A DNA stretch of 10,266 nucleotides from an uncultured Oscillospiraceae bacterium (GTDB lineage Bacteria; Bacillota; Clostridia; Oscillospirales; Oscillospiraceae). The translations under genes were made by a program, and so were the position numbers. The stretch is from positions 1 through 10,266 of the forward strand of contig CAKUJA010000074.1 of NCBI GenBank assembly GCA_934661135.1, read 5' to 3'. Positions 1 to 5,648 of this stretch are shown here, piece by piece. The notes below the pieces were generated by a model. The model was not told the origin of the DNA. It searched no databases and saw nothing but the letters and a program-made list of their open reading frames with translations. Position 1 is the first letter of the stretch; each line of letters opens with the position of its first letter.

Positions 1-608
1 ATGTTAAAAACGCTCTCACCCTCATAAAATGTGACGGTCATCGGTTTCAGAATCCAGCCGTCCTCCGGCACCAGCTCACGCTTTTCCTTGTTGCAAAGGT
101 CCATATTGTCAAGGATCGTGGCGCAGGAGATGGACAGCGTGCAGGTGTACTCCGCATCGCCAATTTCCACGTCCTCCGGCTCGACCGGGATGGGCTTGCC
201 CTCCGGCACGGGGTCGGTCTGGTACTTGTCCTTGCCCGTGCCGGTGTCGATCATCATGCCGCCCACTTCTTCATATTCGCCGGTTGCACTTGCCTGGATT
301 TCCTCCGGCGAAAGATACTCTGGCGGCTCGGTGTCAGTCCGTGCGGGCTTGTCTGCCTGCGGCTCGTCAGACGTCTCCGGTGTGCTTTCCGTGGGCGTCT
401 GCGTCGGTTCTGTCTTAACCTTGTCCGGCGTATTTGATTCCGCCGCGTTCTGCGCCGGTGCCTCCACCGGAGCAGCAACGGTCGGTTGCTCGGCGGGGGT
501 TGGTTGCGCGGGGATATTCTGATTGCCAAAAACGAACGCTGCCGCCAGCACCAGAACGATCAGTACCGGCGCAAGGATTTTCCATTTGTGTTTCTGCCAA
601 AATGTCAT
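1..608 (-). CDS. Membrane-anchored DUF4430 protein, C-terminus beyond window edge
   Basis: Open minus-strand frame of 202 codons from ATG 606-608 that runs off the left edge. Residues 1-10 are basic/polar, 11-27 form one hydrophobic segment (signal anchor, no clear lipobox), and about 30-100 are a Pro/Ala/Thr/Glu-rich linker typical of wall-spanning stalks. From about residue 153 the pattern is DUF4430-like: CTLSISCATILDN, then VPEDGWIL and FYEGESVFN. DUF4430 is the small C-terminal beta domain also found in animal transcobalamin and intrinsic factor (family knowledge); in bacteria it sits on surface proteins of uncertain ligand. The start lies one base past the stop of the upstream toroid-SLH gene, with a GGAG ten bases before it, so translational coupling is likely. 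The anchor suggests the domain is displayed outside the membrane. Ligand unknown. Confidence 0.82.
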   Translation of the reverse strand, partial: MTFWQKHKWKILAPVLIVLVLAAAFVFGNQNIPAQPTPAEQPTVAAPVEAPAQNAAESNTPDKVKTEPTQTPTESTPETSDEPQADKPARTDTEPPEYLSPEEIQASATGEYEEVGGMMIDTGTGKDKYQTDPVPEGKPIPVEPEDVEIGDAEYTCTLSISCATILDNMDLCNKEKRELVPEDGWILKPMTVTFYEGESVFN

Positions 609-609
609 G

Positions 610-2232
610 TTAAATCAACTCCGCAGCGGTCAACATATTGTAAAGCATCTGCGCGATCTCGCAGCGCAGAATCGCCTTTGTGGGTTCAATATTGAGGTCA
701 CTCTGGTCGAGAATATTGACGGAGTAGCAGAACGCCATCGGTTCCTTCGCCCAGCTTGCAACGCTCCGGTAGTCTCCGAACTGCGCCAGCATATCCTTTG
801 TCGCTGCCGCGTCCATCGCAGTATCCAGACCGCAGAGCTTCGCCGCTCTTGCCACCATTGCGGCGGCCTCCTGCCGGGTGATGGTGCCGTCCGGATTAAA
901 TTTGCCGCTGCCAACGCCGTTGACAATGCCGCTGCTGTTGGCTGTGCCGATGTAACCGGCGTACCATTTGGAGCTGGGAACGTCCGTAAAGACTTTCGTA
1001 TCCTTTGCAGCCAGACCGAGGGCGCGGGTGACAATAGCAGCAAATTCCGCGCGCGTCATCGTCTTATTCGGTGCAAACGTGCCCTTACCCATGCCATTGA
1101 TGATGCCGCGGGATGCAAGTTCTTCGATAGCAGCTTTGTTCACATGATTTTTCACATCGGTGAACGTTGTGCCGGGAGCGGTCACGCCGGGAACATTCAC
1201 AGAAGCGTCCACATTACCTTTGCTGACGCTCGTGTTGGGTTTTGAGGTATCCTTCGTCACGTCACCCATACGGTACAGGCTGTTTTGACCGTTTTCCGCG
1301 CGGTCAATGGCGACGAGAGCATAGAACCCCTGTTCCGCAGACATCTGGTTGTTGCCGTCCGAACCGTCGAGAACGTGGTAGAAGCCGCCGTTAGACTGCC
1401 GGAACGAGAGAAGATTTTCCGTCAGCGTGTGGCCGTTTTTCACAAAACGGCTGTCATCCAGAGAAATCCCAAGCTCACAGAGCGCGACCACGACCTGCGC
1501 AACGGACTCGACGTTCGTCGTTCCCCACGATGCAAAGCCGCCATTGCTGTCCTGCGCTTTGGAAAGGTAGGTCAGAGCCTTGTCTGTCGCGGTCTTGACG
1601 GCCTTCTGATCCTGATATTTTGCAAGTGCCTGAAGCGCCATTGCGGTAATATCCACATCGGAATCGCCAGTGCCGGTCAAACTCCAACCGCCGTCCTTCA
1701 TCTGATTCTTGATGATCTCATCGATGTAAAGCTGGCGCGTGGCCTGCGTCTTTGCGGCGGGGTTCTTCGGAATGTCGTAATTGCCGGAATCCAGCGCGAT
1801 CAATGCCCAAATGGGGCCGTTCATGCCCTGCCAGATCGTTTTTTCAAAATCGCCCAGCGGGGTCAGAAGATTGTAGCCCGCGACCTTGGACGGATCGCGC
1901 CCGATGGCAGTCAGGGCGAGAATGACGCGGGAATACTCGGTGTATTTTCTTTCATGCAGCACGCCGGAGCAGTTCTTGACGTACTTCTCAACGCGCGCAT
2001 AGTAATCATCGTAGTAATTTGCGGGAACAGTGTAACCAGAACGGGCAAGACCGATAATTGCCCATTCGCCGCCGATGGAGCCGACCTCCGGGGATTTGAC
2101 AGCGGACACCATATAGGCGGCGCTGCCTTGTACCTCGCTCTGGACGCTGGACGCCGCCAACGCAGGAACCGTCAGCGTCAAAAGGATCGCGAGGGTCAGA
2201 ATCCATGCGGAAATTCGTTTGATTCTTCTCAT
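610..2232 (-). CDS. Secreted alpha/alpha-toroid (prenyltransferase-like repeat) protein with three SLH domains
   Basis: 540 aa. Residues 1-27 are a signal peptide (basic MRRIKR, hydrophobic core, cleavage near VPALAA). Residues about 30-325 carry repeats of the prenyltransferase/squalene-oxidase toroid type, with QMKDGGWSL (177-185), QDSNGGFASW (227-236) and RQSNGGFYHV (278-287). Three SLH modules follow at about 357-405, 415-465 and 484-535; the first two have TRAE/TRQE cores and the third is divergent. SLH modules bind secondary cell-wall polymer, so the toroid should be displayed on the wall. Terpene cyclase activity is unlikely because the protein is exported and no DxDD or QW-type catalytic set is visible. 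The intrinsic factor/transcobalamin barrel has this fold and its partner domain DUF4430 lies in both neighbouring genes, so ligand capture is my inference. Start supported by AGGGGG eight bases upstream. Confidence 0.88.
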   Translation of the reverse strand: MRRIKRISAWILTLAILLTLTVPALAASSVQSEVQGSAAYMVSAVKSPEVGSIGGEWAIIGLARSGYTVPANYYDDYYARVEKYVKNCSGVLHERKYTEYSRVILALTAIGRDPSKVAGYNLLTPLGDFEKTIWQGMNGPIWALIALDSGNYDIPKNPAAKTQATRQLYIDEIIKNQMKDGGWSLTGTGDSDVDITAMALQALAKYQDQKAVKTATDKALTYLSKAQDSNGGFASWGTTNVESVAQVVVALCELGISLDDSRFVKNGHTLTENLLSFRQSNGGFYHVLDGSDGNNQMSAEQGFYALVAIDRAENGQNSLYRMGDVTKDTSKPNTSVSKGNVDASVNVPGVTAPGTTFTDVKNHVNKAAIEELASRGIINGMGKGTFAPNKTMTRAEFAAIVTRALGLAAKDTKVFTDVPSSKWYAGYIGTANSSGIVNGVGSGKFNPDGTITRQEAAAMVARAAKLCGLDTAMDAAATKDMLAQFGDYRSVASWAKEPMAFCYSVNILDQSDLNIEPTKAILRCEIAQMLYNMLTAAELI

Positions 2233-2269
2233 TTGTATTTCCCCCTATAAATGCGGCAAGCAGGGCCAC

Positions 2270-2290
2270 CCCTCCCCATGTAGGGGAGGG
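2270..2290. repeat. Perfect 8-bp hairpin between two surface-protein genes
   Basis: CCCTCCCC and GGGGAGGG surround a 5-base loop (ATGTA) in the 81-base gap between the two SLH genes. There is no U-tract on either strand, so it is not a normal intrinsic terminator. It could be an mRNA-stabilising or attenuating hairpin, or a copy of a dispersed intergenic repeat. Counting copies in the genome would decide. Confidence 0.5.
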
Positions 2291-2313
2291 AGTAGTCCTG
2301 TGCTGCAAAGTGA

Positions 2314-3669
2314 TTATTTTGTGGTCTTAGCTACGTTCTCAACAAATCTGTGGAGAATGGCTGCGACCTGTGCGCGGGTGGCGTTGCCGGTCGGCATGAG
2401 CTTACCGGTGCTGCCGTTGACCAGCTTTTCGGCAACAGCCCATTCCAGCGAAGCCGCGGCATAGCCGGACACGCTTGCGTGGTCTGTAAATCCGTTCAAG
2501 CCGGAGCTTGCGGCGGTATTGTACTTCTTGTGCTGCGCGTAGCGGTACAGGATCGCTGCCATCTGCTCACGGGTGACGTTTGCGTTCGGGCTGAACATTG
2601 TGGTGCTGGTACCGTTGACGATGCCGTTGCCGGCTGCCCACGTCACAGCGTCCTCATAGTAGCCGTTGTACTGGACATCCGAGAATCCGCTGCGGCCATA
2701 AACCGTAGGTTCACCCTCCAAGCGATACAGAACCGTGACAAGCATCGCGCGCGTCATTGCGGCGTTCGGAGAGAACGTGGTGTCGCTCGTACCGGCAAAC
2801 AGTCCTTCGTTGTAAACAAAGGCCACATCCTCATAGAACCAGTCCGAAGTGAGAACATCCGTGAACGGAAGTTTACCATTGGTGAACTCGACCTCAATGC
2901 GCGTCGAGACAGTCAGCTTGGAAACCGTATAGGTTGTGACCGCGCCGACAGACTTGCCGTTGACCTTGACGTCCTTGACCTTATAGCCGATGTCCGGTTT
3001 GAAGGTGAAGGTAACAGACTTGCCGATGTGCTGGAATGTCAGCTTCGGCTCGACCGTGCCGTGTTTGCCGACTGTCAGGATCTTTGCAAGGAGCTGCTGG
3101 ACGTACTGCTCCGGTGCAATGTCCGCAGCGCGGAGCCAGCCGTTGTAGTAGGTGCCGTTGCCGAGAGACGGATATTGCGGATCATTGAACCAGTCTGCAA
3201 CCTCATGCGAATAGTCGTTGACATAGTGCCAGACAACCACGTCATTGTCGTTCAGTGTCCAGTTCTTGAGTCCCTGATTCGGATGCGTGCCGTTGACTGT
3301 GTACATCCAGCCGGAGCGTCTGCCGTTGGTAAACTCGCTGAGCGCGTATCCGCCGAGGCAGTACGGGGCGTAGATCGTGCTGACGTAGTTGCTTTCCGCA
3401 CCGATATACCGCAAGCCTGCTTCGCTCATGGCTTCGGTAAAGAGGTCATAAACCGTAGCGTTCTCTTGCAGCGCATACGTTTTGGTGGGAACCCACGTGA
3501 CGTATTCGGGCAGATAGCTGTCGCTCGTCAGATTGACATCCTGCGTGGCTTCCAGCGCACCGATGAGACGGAACGTAACTTCAATGTCGCCCGGTTTCAC
3601 AGCGTCAAGGTCAGCAACAGCCTTGGTGTAAATGGCCATGACACGCTCGCAGGATTCCGCAGCGTTCAT
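2314..3669 (-). CDS. DUF4430 + basic-repeat + three-SLH surface protein, 5' end missing
   Basis: 451 aa from the first ATG (3667-3669). Residues 28-152 form a DUF4430-like domain with the hallmark GWMYTVNG (120-127) and NDNDVVVWHYV (140-150). Residues 200-263 form a bacterial surface beta repeat (GKHGTVEP, then FKPDIGYKVKDVKVNG). SLH modules lie at about 268-318, 328-380 and 392-445. No signal peptide follows this ATG and no SD precedes it, although an SLH protein must be exported. The same frame stays open upstream to 3855, and codons 3670-3759 read as a natural helical segment (YDDLLNDKTKKYG, KKKLASILQQAQTN). Beyond about 3760 it becomes Arg-rich and unlike a secreted protein. I conclude the real N-terminus and signal peptide were lost at a junction near 3760. 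It may be a pseudogene. If translated from 3669 the product should stay in the cytoplasm. Confidence 0.85.
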   Translation of the reverse strand: MNAAESCERVMAIYTKAVADLDAVKPGDIEVTFRLIGALEATQDVNLTSDSYLPEYVTWVPTKTYALQENATVYDLFTEAMSEAGLRYIGAESNYVSTIYAPYCLGGYALSEFTNGRRSGWMYTVNGTHPNQGLKNWTLNDNDVVVWHYVNDYSHEVADWFNDPQYPSLGNGTYYNGWLRAADIAPEQYVQQLLAKILTVGKHGTVEPKLTFQHIGKSVTFTFKPDIGYKVKDVKVNGKSVGAVTTYTVSKLTVSTRIEVEFTNGKLPFTDVLTSDWFYEDVAFVYNEGLFAGTSDTTFSPNAAMTRAMLVTVLYRLEGEPTVYGRSGFSDVQYNGYYEDAVTWAAGNGIVNGTSTTMFSPNANVTREQMAAILYRYAQHKKYNTAASSGLNGFTDHASVSGYAAASLEWAVAEKLVNGSTGKLMPTGNATRAQVAAILHRFVENVAKTTK

Positions 3670-3754
3670 ATTCGTCTGTGCCTGCTGGAGAATACTTGCG
3701 AGTTTCTTCTTTGCGGCAGTGCCATACTTTTTGGTCTTGTCGTTCAGAAGATCA

Positions 3755-3859
3755 TCATACCGCTTCCTGCGCTCCCGCCCGCCGCGACGTAGACCGCGTT
3801 TTCTGCCCGTTGGTGCGCTCGTCTCGTCGCGTCGCTTCGCCGGGGCAATATGCTCTCAT
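3755..3859 (-). CDS. Possible 34-aa Arg/Thr-rich small ORF at the junction
   Basis: ATG 3857-3859 to TGA 3755-3757 gives a 34-residue polar peptide (MRAYCPGEATRRDERTNGQ, ending AGAQEAV). Its stop overlaps two ATG codons at 3753-3758, preceded by AGGAAG, as if a following gene once started there; that frame now stops after four codons and the sequence enters the broken SLH gene. It could be the last gene of a mobile segment abutting the surface operon. No family recognised; it may be chance. Confidence 0.22.
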   Translation of the reverse strand: MRAYCPGEATRRDERTNGQKTRSTSRRAGAQEAV

Positions 3860-3901
3860 GCTGTGGCTATTCAGTTGTCGATGCGATTCATCATTTCGAG
3901 A

Positions 3902-4061
3902 CGGGCGAAGGCCCGGTAGATTTGTTTTGAGATCCCCCGGTTCCGCGTTCCCAATTCGGAACCGGGGATTTCTGCGCGTCAGGGGATGACGCGCTGGCAG
4001 TTTGATCTCAGGGGGATGAGATCAGGTCTATGTGCAAATCCGTTCCCAATACGGATTGTGC
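3902..4061. other. Cluster of hairpins with shared and complementary loops
   Basis: On the plus strand: a short CGGGC/GCCCG hairpin (3902-3915, loop GAAG); H4 (3932-3969), a 13-bp stem with one bulged C and 11-base loop CGTTCCCAATT; H3 (3974-3994), a perfect 8-bp stem GCGCGTCA/TGACGCGC with loop GGGGA; H2 (4003-4024), a perfect 8-bp stem TGATCTCA/TGAGATCA with loop GGGGGA; H1 (4037-4057), a 7-bp stem with loop TCCCAAT. H1 and H4 share CGTTCCCAAT; H2 and H3 share TCAGGGG-type loops. GGGA in one pair can base-pair with TCCC in the other. There is no U-tract, so these are not ordinary terminators. A structured RNA or a DNA-level site (transfer, recombination) are both open. Confidence 0.6.
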
Positions 4062-4068
4062 AAATAAA

Positions 4069-4260
4069 TTATGGTGTGCTTTCCTCCGCAGCCGGTTCCT
4101 GCCGTTCGGCTTGCCGCGCAGCGCGTTTGGCTTCCTTTTCTGCGGCCTGCTCCTGCCGGAACTTTGTGAGCTGCCGCTGGTACTCGGCTTTGAACTCCTG
4201 CGTTTTCCGCACGTTCTTATTCTGCGGGCATTTGAACCCTTGTAATTCAAGCGCGTACAT
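4069..4260 (-). CDS. 63-aa charged helical small protein
   Basis: Start ATG 4258-4260 chosen over an upstream in-frame ATG at 4281 because AGGAAG lies six bases before it. Residues 1-20 contain MYALELQGFKCPQNKN with a single Cys; about 20-55 are strongly charged and helix-forming (FKAEYQRQL, then EKEAKRAARQAERQ), possibly a coiled coil. No signal peptide or membrane segment. Its start overlaps the last 14 bases of the upstream 46-aa gene in another frame, typical of coupled genes in mobile elements and phages. Family not recognised. Confidence 0.6.
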   Translation of the reverse strand: MYALELQGFKCPQNKNVRKTQEFKAEYQRQLTKFRQEQAAEKEAKRAARQAERQEPAAEESTP

Positions 4261-4387
4261 CGTTCTTCCTGTAATTCTCATCCAGAAGAAGATCGGCGCG
4301 GAACCGGCGGCCTTTGCCTTGAAGCTGCGGCTTCTCTTTGCTTTTGTTTTCCTTTTTGGCTTCAGCCTTGGCTGCTTTGTCTACCAT
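4247..4387 (-). CDS. 46-aa Lys-rich small protein
   Basis: ATG 4385-4387 to TGA 4247-4249, 46 codons. An ideal SD (AGGAGG) lies nine bases before the start, which strongly supports translation. Residues 1-25 are very Lys/Glu/Ala-rich (MVDKAAKAEAKKENKSKEK); the C-terminal part reads GRRFRADLLLDENYRKNDVR. Soluble, basic, possibly nucleic-acid binding by composition only. It overlaps the next gene by 14 bases. Its SD lies in CGATAGGAGGATCATC, which can pair with an upstream copy of the complement at 4527-4539, so initiation may be controlled by RNA structure. No family recognised. Confidence 0.6.
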   Translation of the reverse strand: MVDKAAKAEAKKENKSKEKPQLQGKGRRFRADLLLDENYRKNDVRA

Positions 4388-4416
4388 CGCAGATGATCCT
4401 CCTATCGATTTTTACG

Positions 4417-4451
4417 CAAAAAAACAAATCATCCCGCTGACGCGAGATGAT
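4417..4451 (-). terminator. Second (proximal) Rho-independent terminator before the small genes
   Basis: On the minus strand the stem GATGAT / ATCATC continues, past one A-C mismatch, into CGC/GCG with a four-base loop, and is followed by TTTGTTTTTTTG. It lies between the stronger terminator at 4463-4508 and the SD of the 46-aa gene, so transcripts reaching that gene must pass both. Confidence 0.6.
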
Positions 4452-4462
4452 CCGATTGCTTC

Positions 4463-4508
4463 AAAAACAAAAAAACACCGATTTGCTTCAACTTTAGAAG
4501 CAAATCGG
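4463..4508 (-). terminator. Strong Rho-independent terminator at the 3' end of the structured-RNA region
   Basis: Perfect 12-bp stem CCGATTTGCTTC/GAAGCAAATCGG with a 7-base loop, followed on the minus strand by TGTTTTTTTGTTTTTG. A near copy of its 3' arm (GAAGCAATCGG) lies just downstream at 4452-4462 and could compete for the 5' arm, the pattern of an antiterminator. Confidence 0.85.
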
Positions 4509-4800
4509 CGCCTTGTTCCGAAATACCGATAGGATCATCGTGCTATCTACCCTTTGTTTACCAACTTCTGCACGTAATGAGATCATAAAACAGGCAGCAT
4601 CTCATGCAGGCGAAGAAAAGCGATTCTCCTGACTTGGACTATGGACGCAGGTCGCGTCCGCGCTCTGTTTCCTACCTTCTCATGGGGTAAACCCCACAAT
4701 GGCGGCCTTTCGGCCACGTAGCTTGTTGTGTAACGCTGTCTTTCGTTTCCTCCAAGCTACTTTAGAAACTTGCTCATCCTCACAGTTCCGGGCGAGTAGA
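4464..4800 (-). ncRNA. Candidate large structured RNA, family not recognised
   Basis: 4540-4812 has no convincing reading frame but folds densely on the minus strand. Stems seen: GTAGCTTG/CAAGCTAC (4753-4760 with 4718-4725, enclosing a purine-rich GAGGAAACGAAAGACAG-type stretch); a GGCC/GGCC stem capped by a GAAA tetraloop (4702-4717); TGGGG/CCCCA with loop TTTA (4683-4696); GGACGC/GCGTCC (4643-4659); and a two-part stem CTGCA+TGAGAT / ATCTCA+TGCAG (4568-4609, 5-base bulge). A strong intrinsic terminator ends it and a consensus promoter lies about 200 bases upstream (5017-5044), so the full transcript could be about 545 nt. Neighbouring GNRA-capped stems are typical of large ornate RNAs. I could not match it to RNase P, tmRNA, 6S or SRP RNA; ROOL, GOLLD, OLE, raiA and HEARO/omega-RNA cannot be excluded by eye. 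Confidence 0.55.
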
Positions 4801-4812
4801 TTCATTGCTCTT

Positions 4813-4998
4813 TCATTGCAGACTATAAGTAAGAGATAACCTGCAATTACAATTCTTCATTGGTAAACATATTAAATTGTCAAAATTCTGCCATTCTCCG
4901 TATATGCCGGCATAGTTGTGACGCCTGCACATACAAAACATGACGGTTTCGACTTCATAAAGTTCTGCAAATTTACGAAGACCTGAAAACACAATCAT
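4813..4998 (-). CDS. Doubtful 61-aa ORF crossing the left inverted repeat
   Basis: ATG 4996-4998, just downstream of the predicted transcription start, ending beside the structured region. Sequence begins MIVFSGLRKFAELYEV; five Cys residues follow. The RKFAELYEV part is encoded by the inverted repeat, and the same residues are read in the plus direction from the other copy. No good SD. It may be a leader peptide, a gene remnant, or non-coding 5' part of the RNA. Confidence 0.25.
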   Translation of the reverse strand: MIVFSGLRKFAELYEVETVMFCMCRRHNYAGIYGEWQNFDNLICLPMKNCNCRLSLTYSLQ

Positions 4999-5016
4999 AT
5001 CTTAATTTCTGACACC

Positions 5017-5044
5017 ATTATACAATAGCGTTGCAAAAAGTCAA
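5017..5044 (-). promoter_or_regulatory. Near-consensus sigma-A promoter inside the inverted-repeat segment
   Basis: On the minus strand TTGACT (5039-5044), a 16-base spacer, then TATAAT (5017-5022): five of six and six of six matches to consensus. The predicted start is near 5010. Transcription crosses the left repeat arm and enters the structured-RNA region with no terminator before 4508. Confidence 0.75.
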
Positions 5045-5226
5045 TGCGGTTCGGTATCAAAATATTGATTAGTTGCGTCGTTTCCGCAAAGATCAATCGG
5101 TATCAGACGATGCAGAATACTTCTTGCAAGTAGCGTGTCTGTATTCGCAGTCAGAACAGCCGTCAAAAATCCCGTCACCCAAAACGCGGAAATGCCGATG
5201 ATCTCAAGGGAGATTTGAAGTTCCAT
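5041..5226 (-). CDS. Doubtful 61-aa hydrophobic ORF inside the inverted-repeat segment
   Basis: ATG 5224-5226, MELQISLEIIGISAFW and so on, with one hydrophobic stretch at about residues 8-30 that could be a membrane segment. It fills most of the segment between the repeats and its 3' end overlaps the -35 box. No SD is visible. Plus-strand frames through the same DNA also look protein-like (for example SDDAEYFLQVACLYSQ and DDLKGDLKFHRKFAELYEV), so the coding strand, if any, is unclear; it may be a scrambled gene. Confidence 0.2.
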   Translation of the reverse strand: MELQISLEIIGISAFWVTGFLTAVLTANTDTLLARSILHRLIPIDLCGNDATNQYFDTEPH

Positions 5227-5314
5227 CGTAAATTTGCAGAACTTTATGAAGTCTTTTCTATACCCATTATAGCAAAGGACAGTGCGCTGACACATCAGAC
5301 TTCCACGCAGGAGT

Positions 5315-5440
5315 ATGTCGTTTTCAATGTGTCCGGGTGGATCATCAGCATGGGGCGGTGCAATTCTCTCGCATAAGAAACAGCCTTATCGGTATCATCC
5401 CCGCGCGCAGATGCCGGGTCGTATTTTCAAACAAAAATAA
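5315..5440 (+). CDS. Possible 41-aa plus-strand ORF facing the right inverted repeat
   Basis: ATG 5315-5317 (or 5327-5329) to TAA 5438-5440. The residues look protein-like: MSFSMCPGGSSAWGG, then HKKQPYRYHPRAQMPGRIF ending KQK. AGGAG lies at 5309-5313, too close to the first ATG but 13 bases before the second. Its stop overlaps the first base pairs of the palindrome at 5439. If the 4951-5253 segment inverted, the promoter would read into this ORF. It may be the tail of a broken gene. No family recognised. Confidence 0.25.
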   Translation: MSFSMCPGGSSAWGGAILSHKKQPYRYHPRAQMPGRIFKQK

Positions 5441-5463
5441 TGCGTCTCACGGTGAGACGCATT
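5439..5463. repeat. Palindrome A, 12-bp arms around one base
   Basis: AATGCGTCTCAC-G-GTGAGACGCATT, perfect. Its core CGTCTCAC-N-GTGAGACG is shared with palindrome B 96 bases away. It could be an operator for a dimeric repressor; after the plus-strand ORF at 5315-5440 it could also act as a weak terminator (followed by TTTCTTC). Confidence 0.6.
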
Positions 5464-5493
5464 TCTTCAGGATTCTAAATTATAATATGTATC

Positions 5494-5530
5494 AAAAAAC
5501 CGGACTGGAGAATCTCCCCAGTCCGGTCTT
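5494..5530. terminator. Bidirectional Rho-independent terminator between the two palindromes
   Basis: 10-bp stem ACCGGACTGG/CCAGTCCGGT (5499-5508 with 5518-5527) and an 8-9 base loop. The minus strand is followed by TTTTTTGATA, the plus strand by CTTTG, so it acts mainly on minus-strand transcripts coming from the repressor side and insulates the promoter segment. Confidence 0.75.
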
Positions 5531-5534
5531 TGTC

Positions 5535-5563
5535 GAAATACGTCTCACCGTGAGACGTATTTC
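5535..5563. repeat. Palindrome B, 14-bp arms around one base
   Basis: GAAATACGTCTCAC-C-GTGAGACGTATTTC, perfect. It shares the 17-base core pattern CGTCTCAC-N-GTGAGACG with palindrome A. The two sites bracket a terminator and an AT-rich stretch with TATAAT at 5481-5486. Confidence 0.6.
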
Positions 5564-5648
5564 AAATTCTTGCTCGTGGTCGGTAAGGAAGCAGAAACAG
5601 ATTGAAAGACAGACTACCCCACGATTCCAATAATTCATCAAGATATAG

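Larger units (their letters stand above)
4951..5253. repeat. Perfect 28-bp inverted repeats enclosing 247 bp (possible invertible segment)
   Basis: The left arm 4951-4978 (GACTTCATAAAGTTCTGCAA, then ATTTACGA) is the exact reverse complement of 5226-5253. The enclosed segment carries a consensus promoter pointing out across the left arm. Inversion would turn it to read across the right arm into 5254 onward. Promoter-bearing segments of this size between perfect repeats are the architecture of phase-variable switches. No recombinase gene is in the window. Confidence 0.75.

Noticed and set aside
523..3792. Long plus-strand open frames opposite the SLH operon (240, 321 and 480 codons)
   Set aside because: They are antisense shadows: the minus frames have signal peptide, repeats, SLH and DUF4430 domains and SD sites, while the plus frames have no recognisable domains.
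3871..3978. Minus-strand frame ending IYRAFARLEMMNRIDN as a possible gene
   Set aside because: It looks protein-like at its end, but its first part runs through a 13-bp hairpin, there is no SD, and it is only 35 codons. It may be a gene tail but is not supportable as a CDS.
4464..4800. RNase P RNA or tmRNA
   Set aside because: The RNase P core (GAGGAAAGUCC with ACAGAA) and the tmRNA tag or acceptor-like ends are absent; GGAGGAAACGAAAG is only a superficial resemblance.
5337..5633. 98-codon plus-strand frame
   Set aside because: It reads straight through both palindromes and a strong terminator hairpin, so coding is unlikely.
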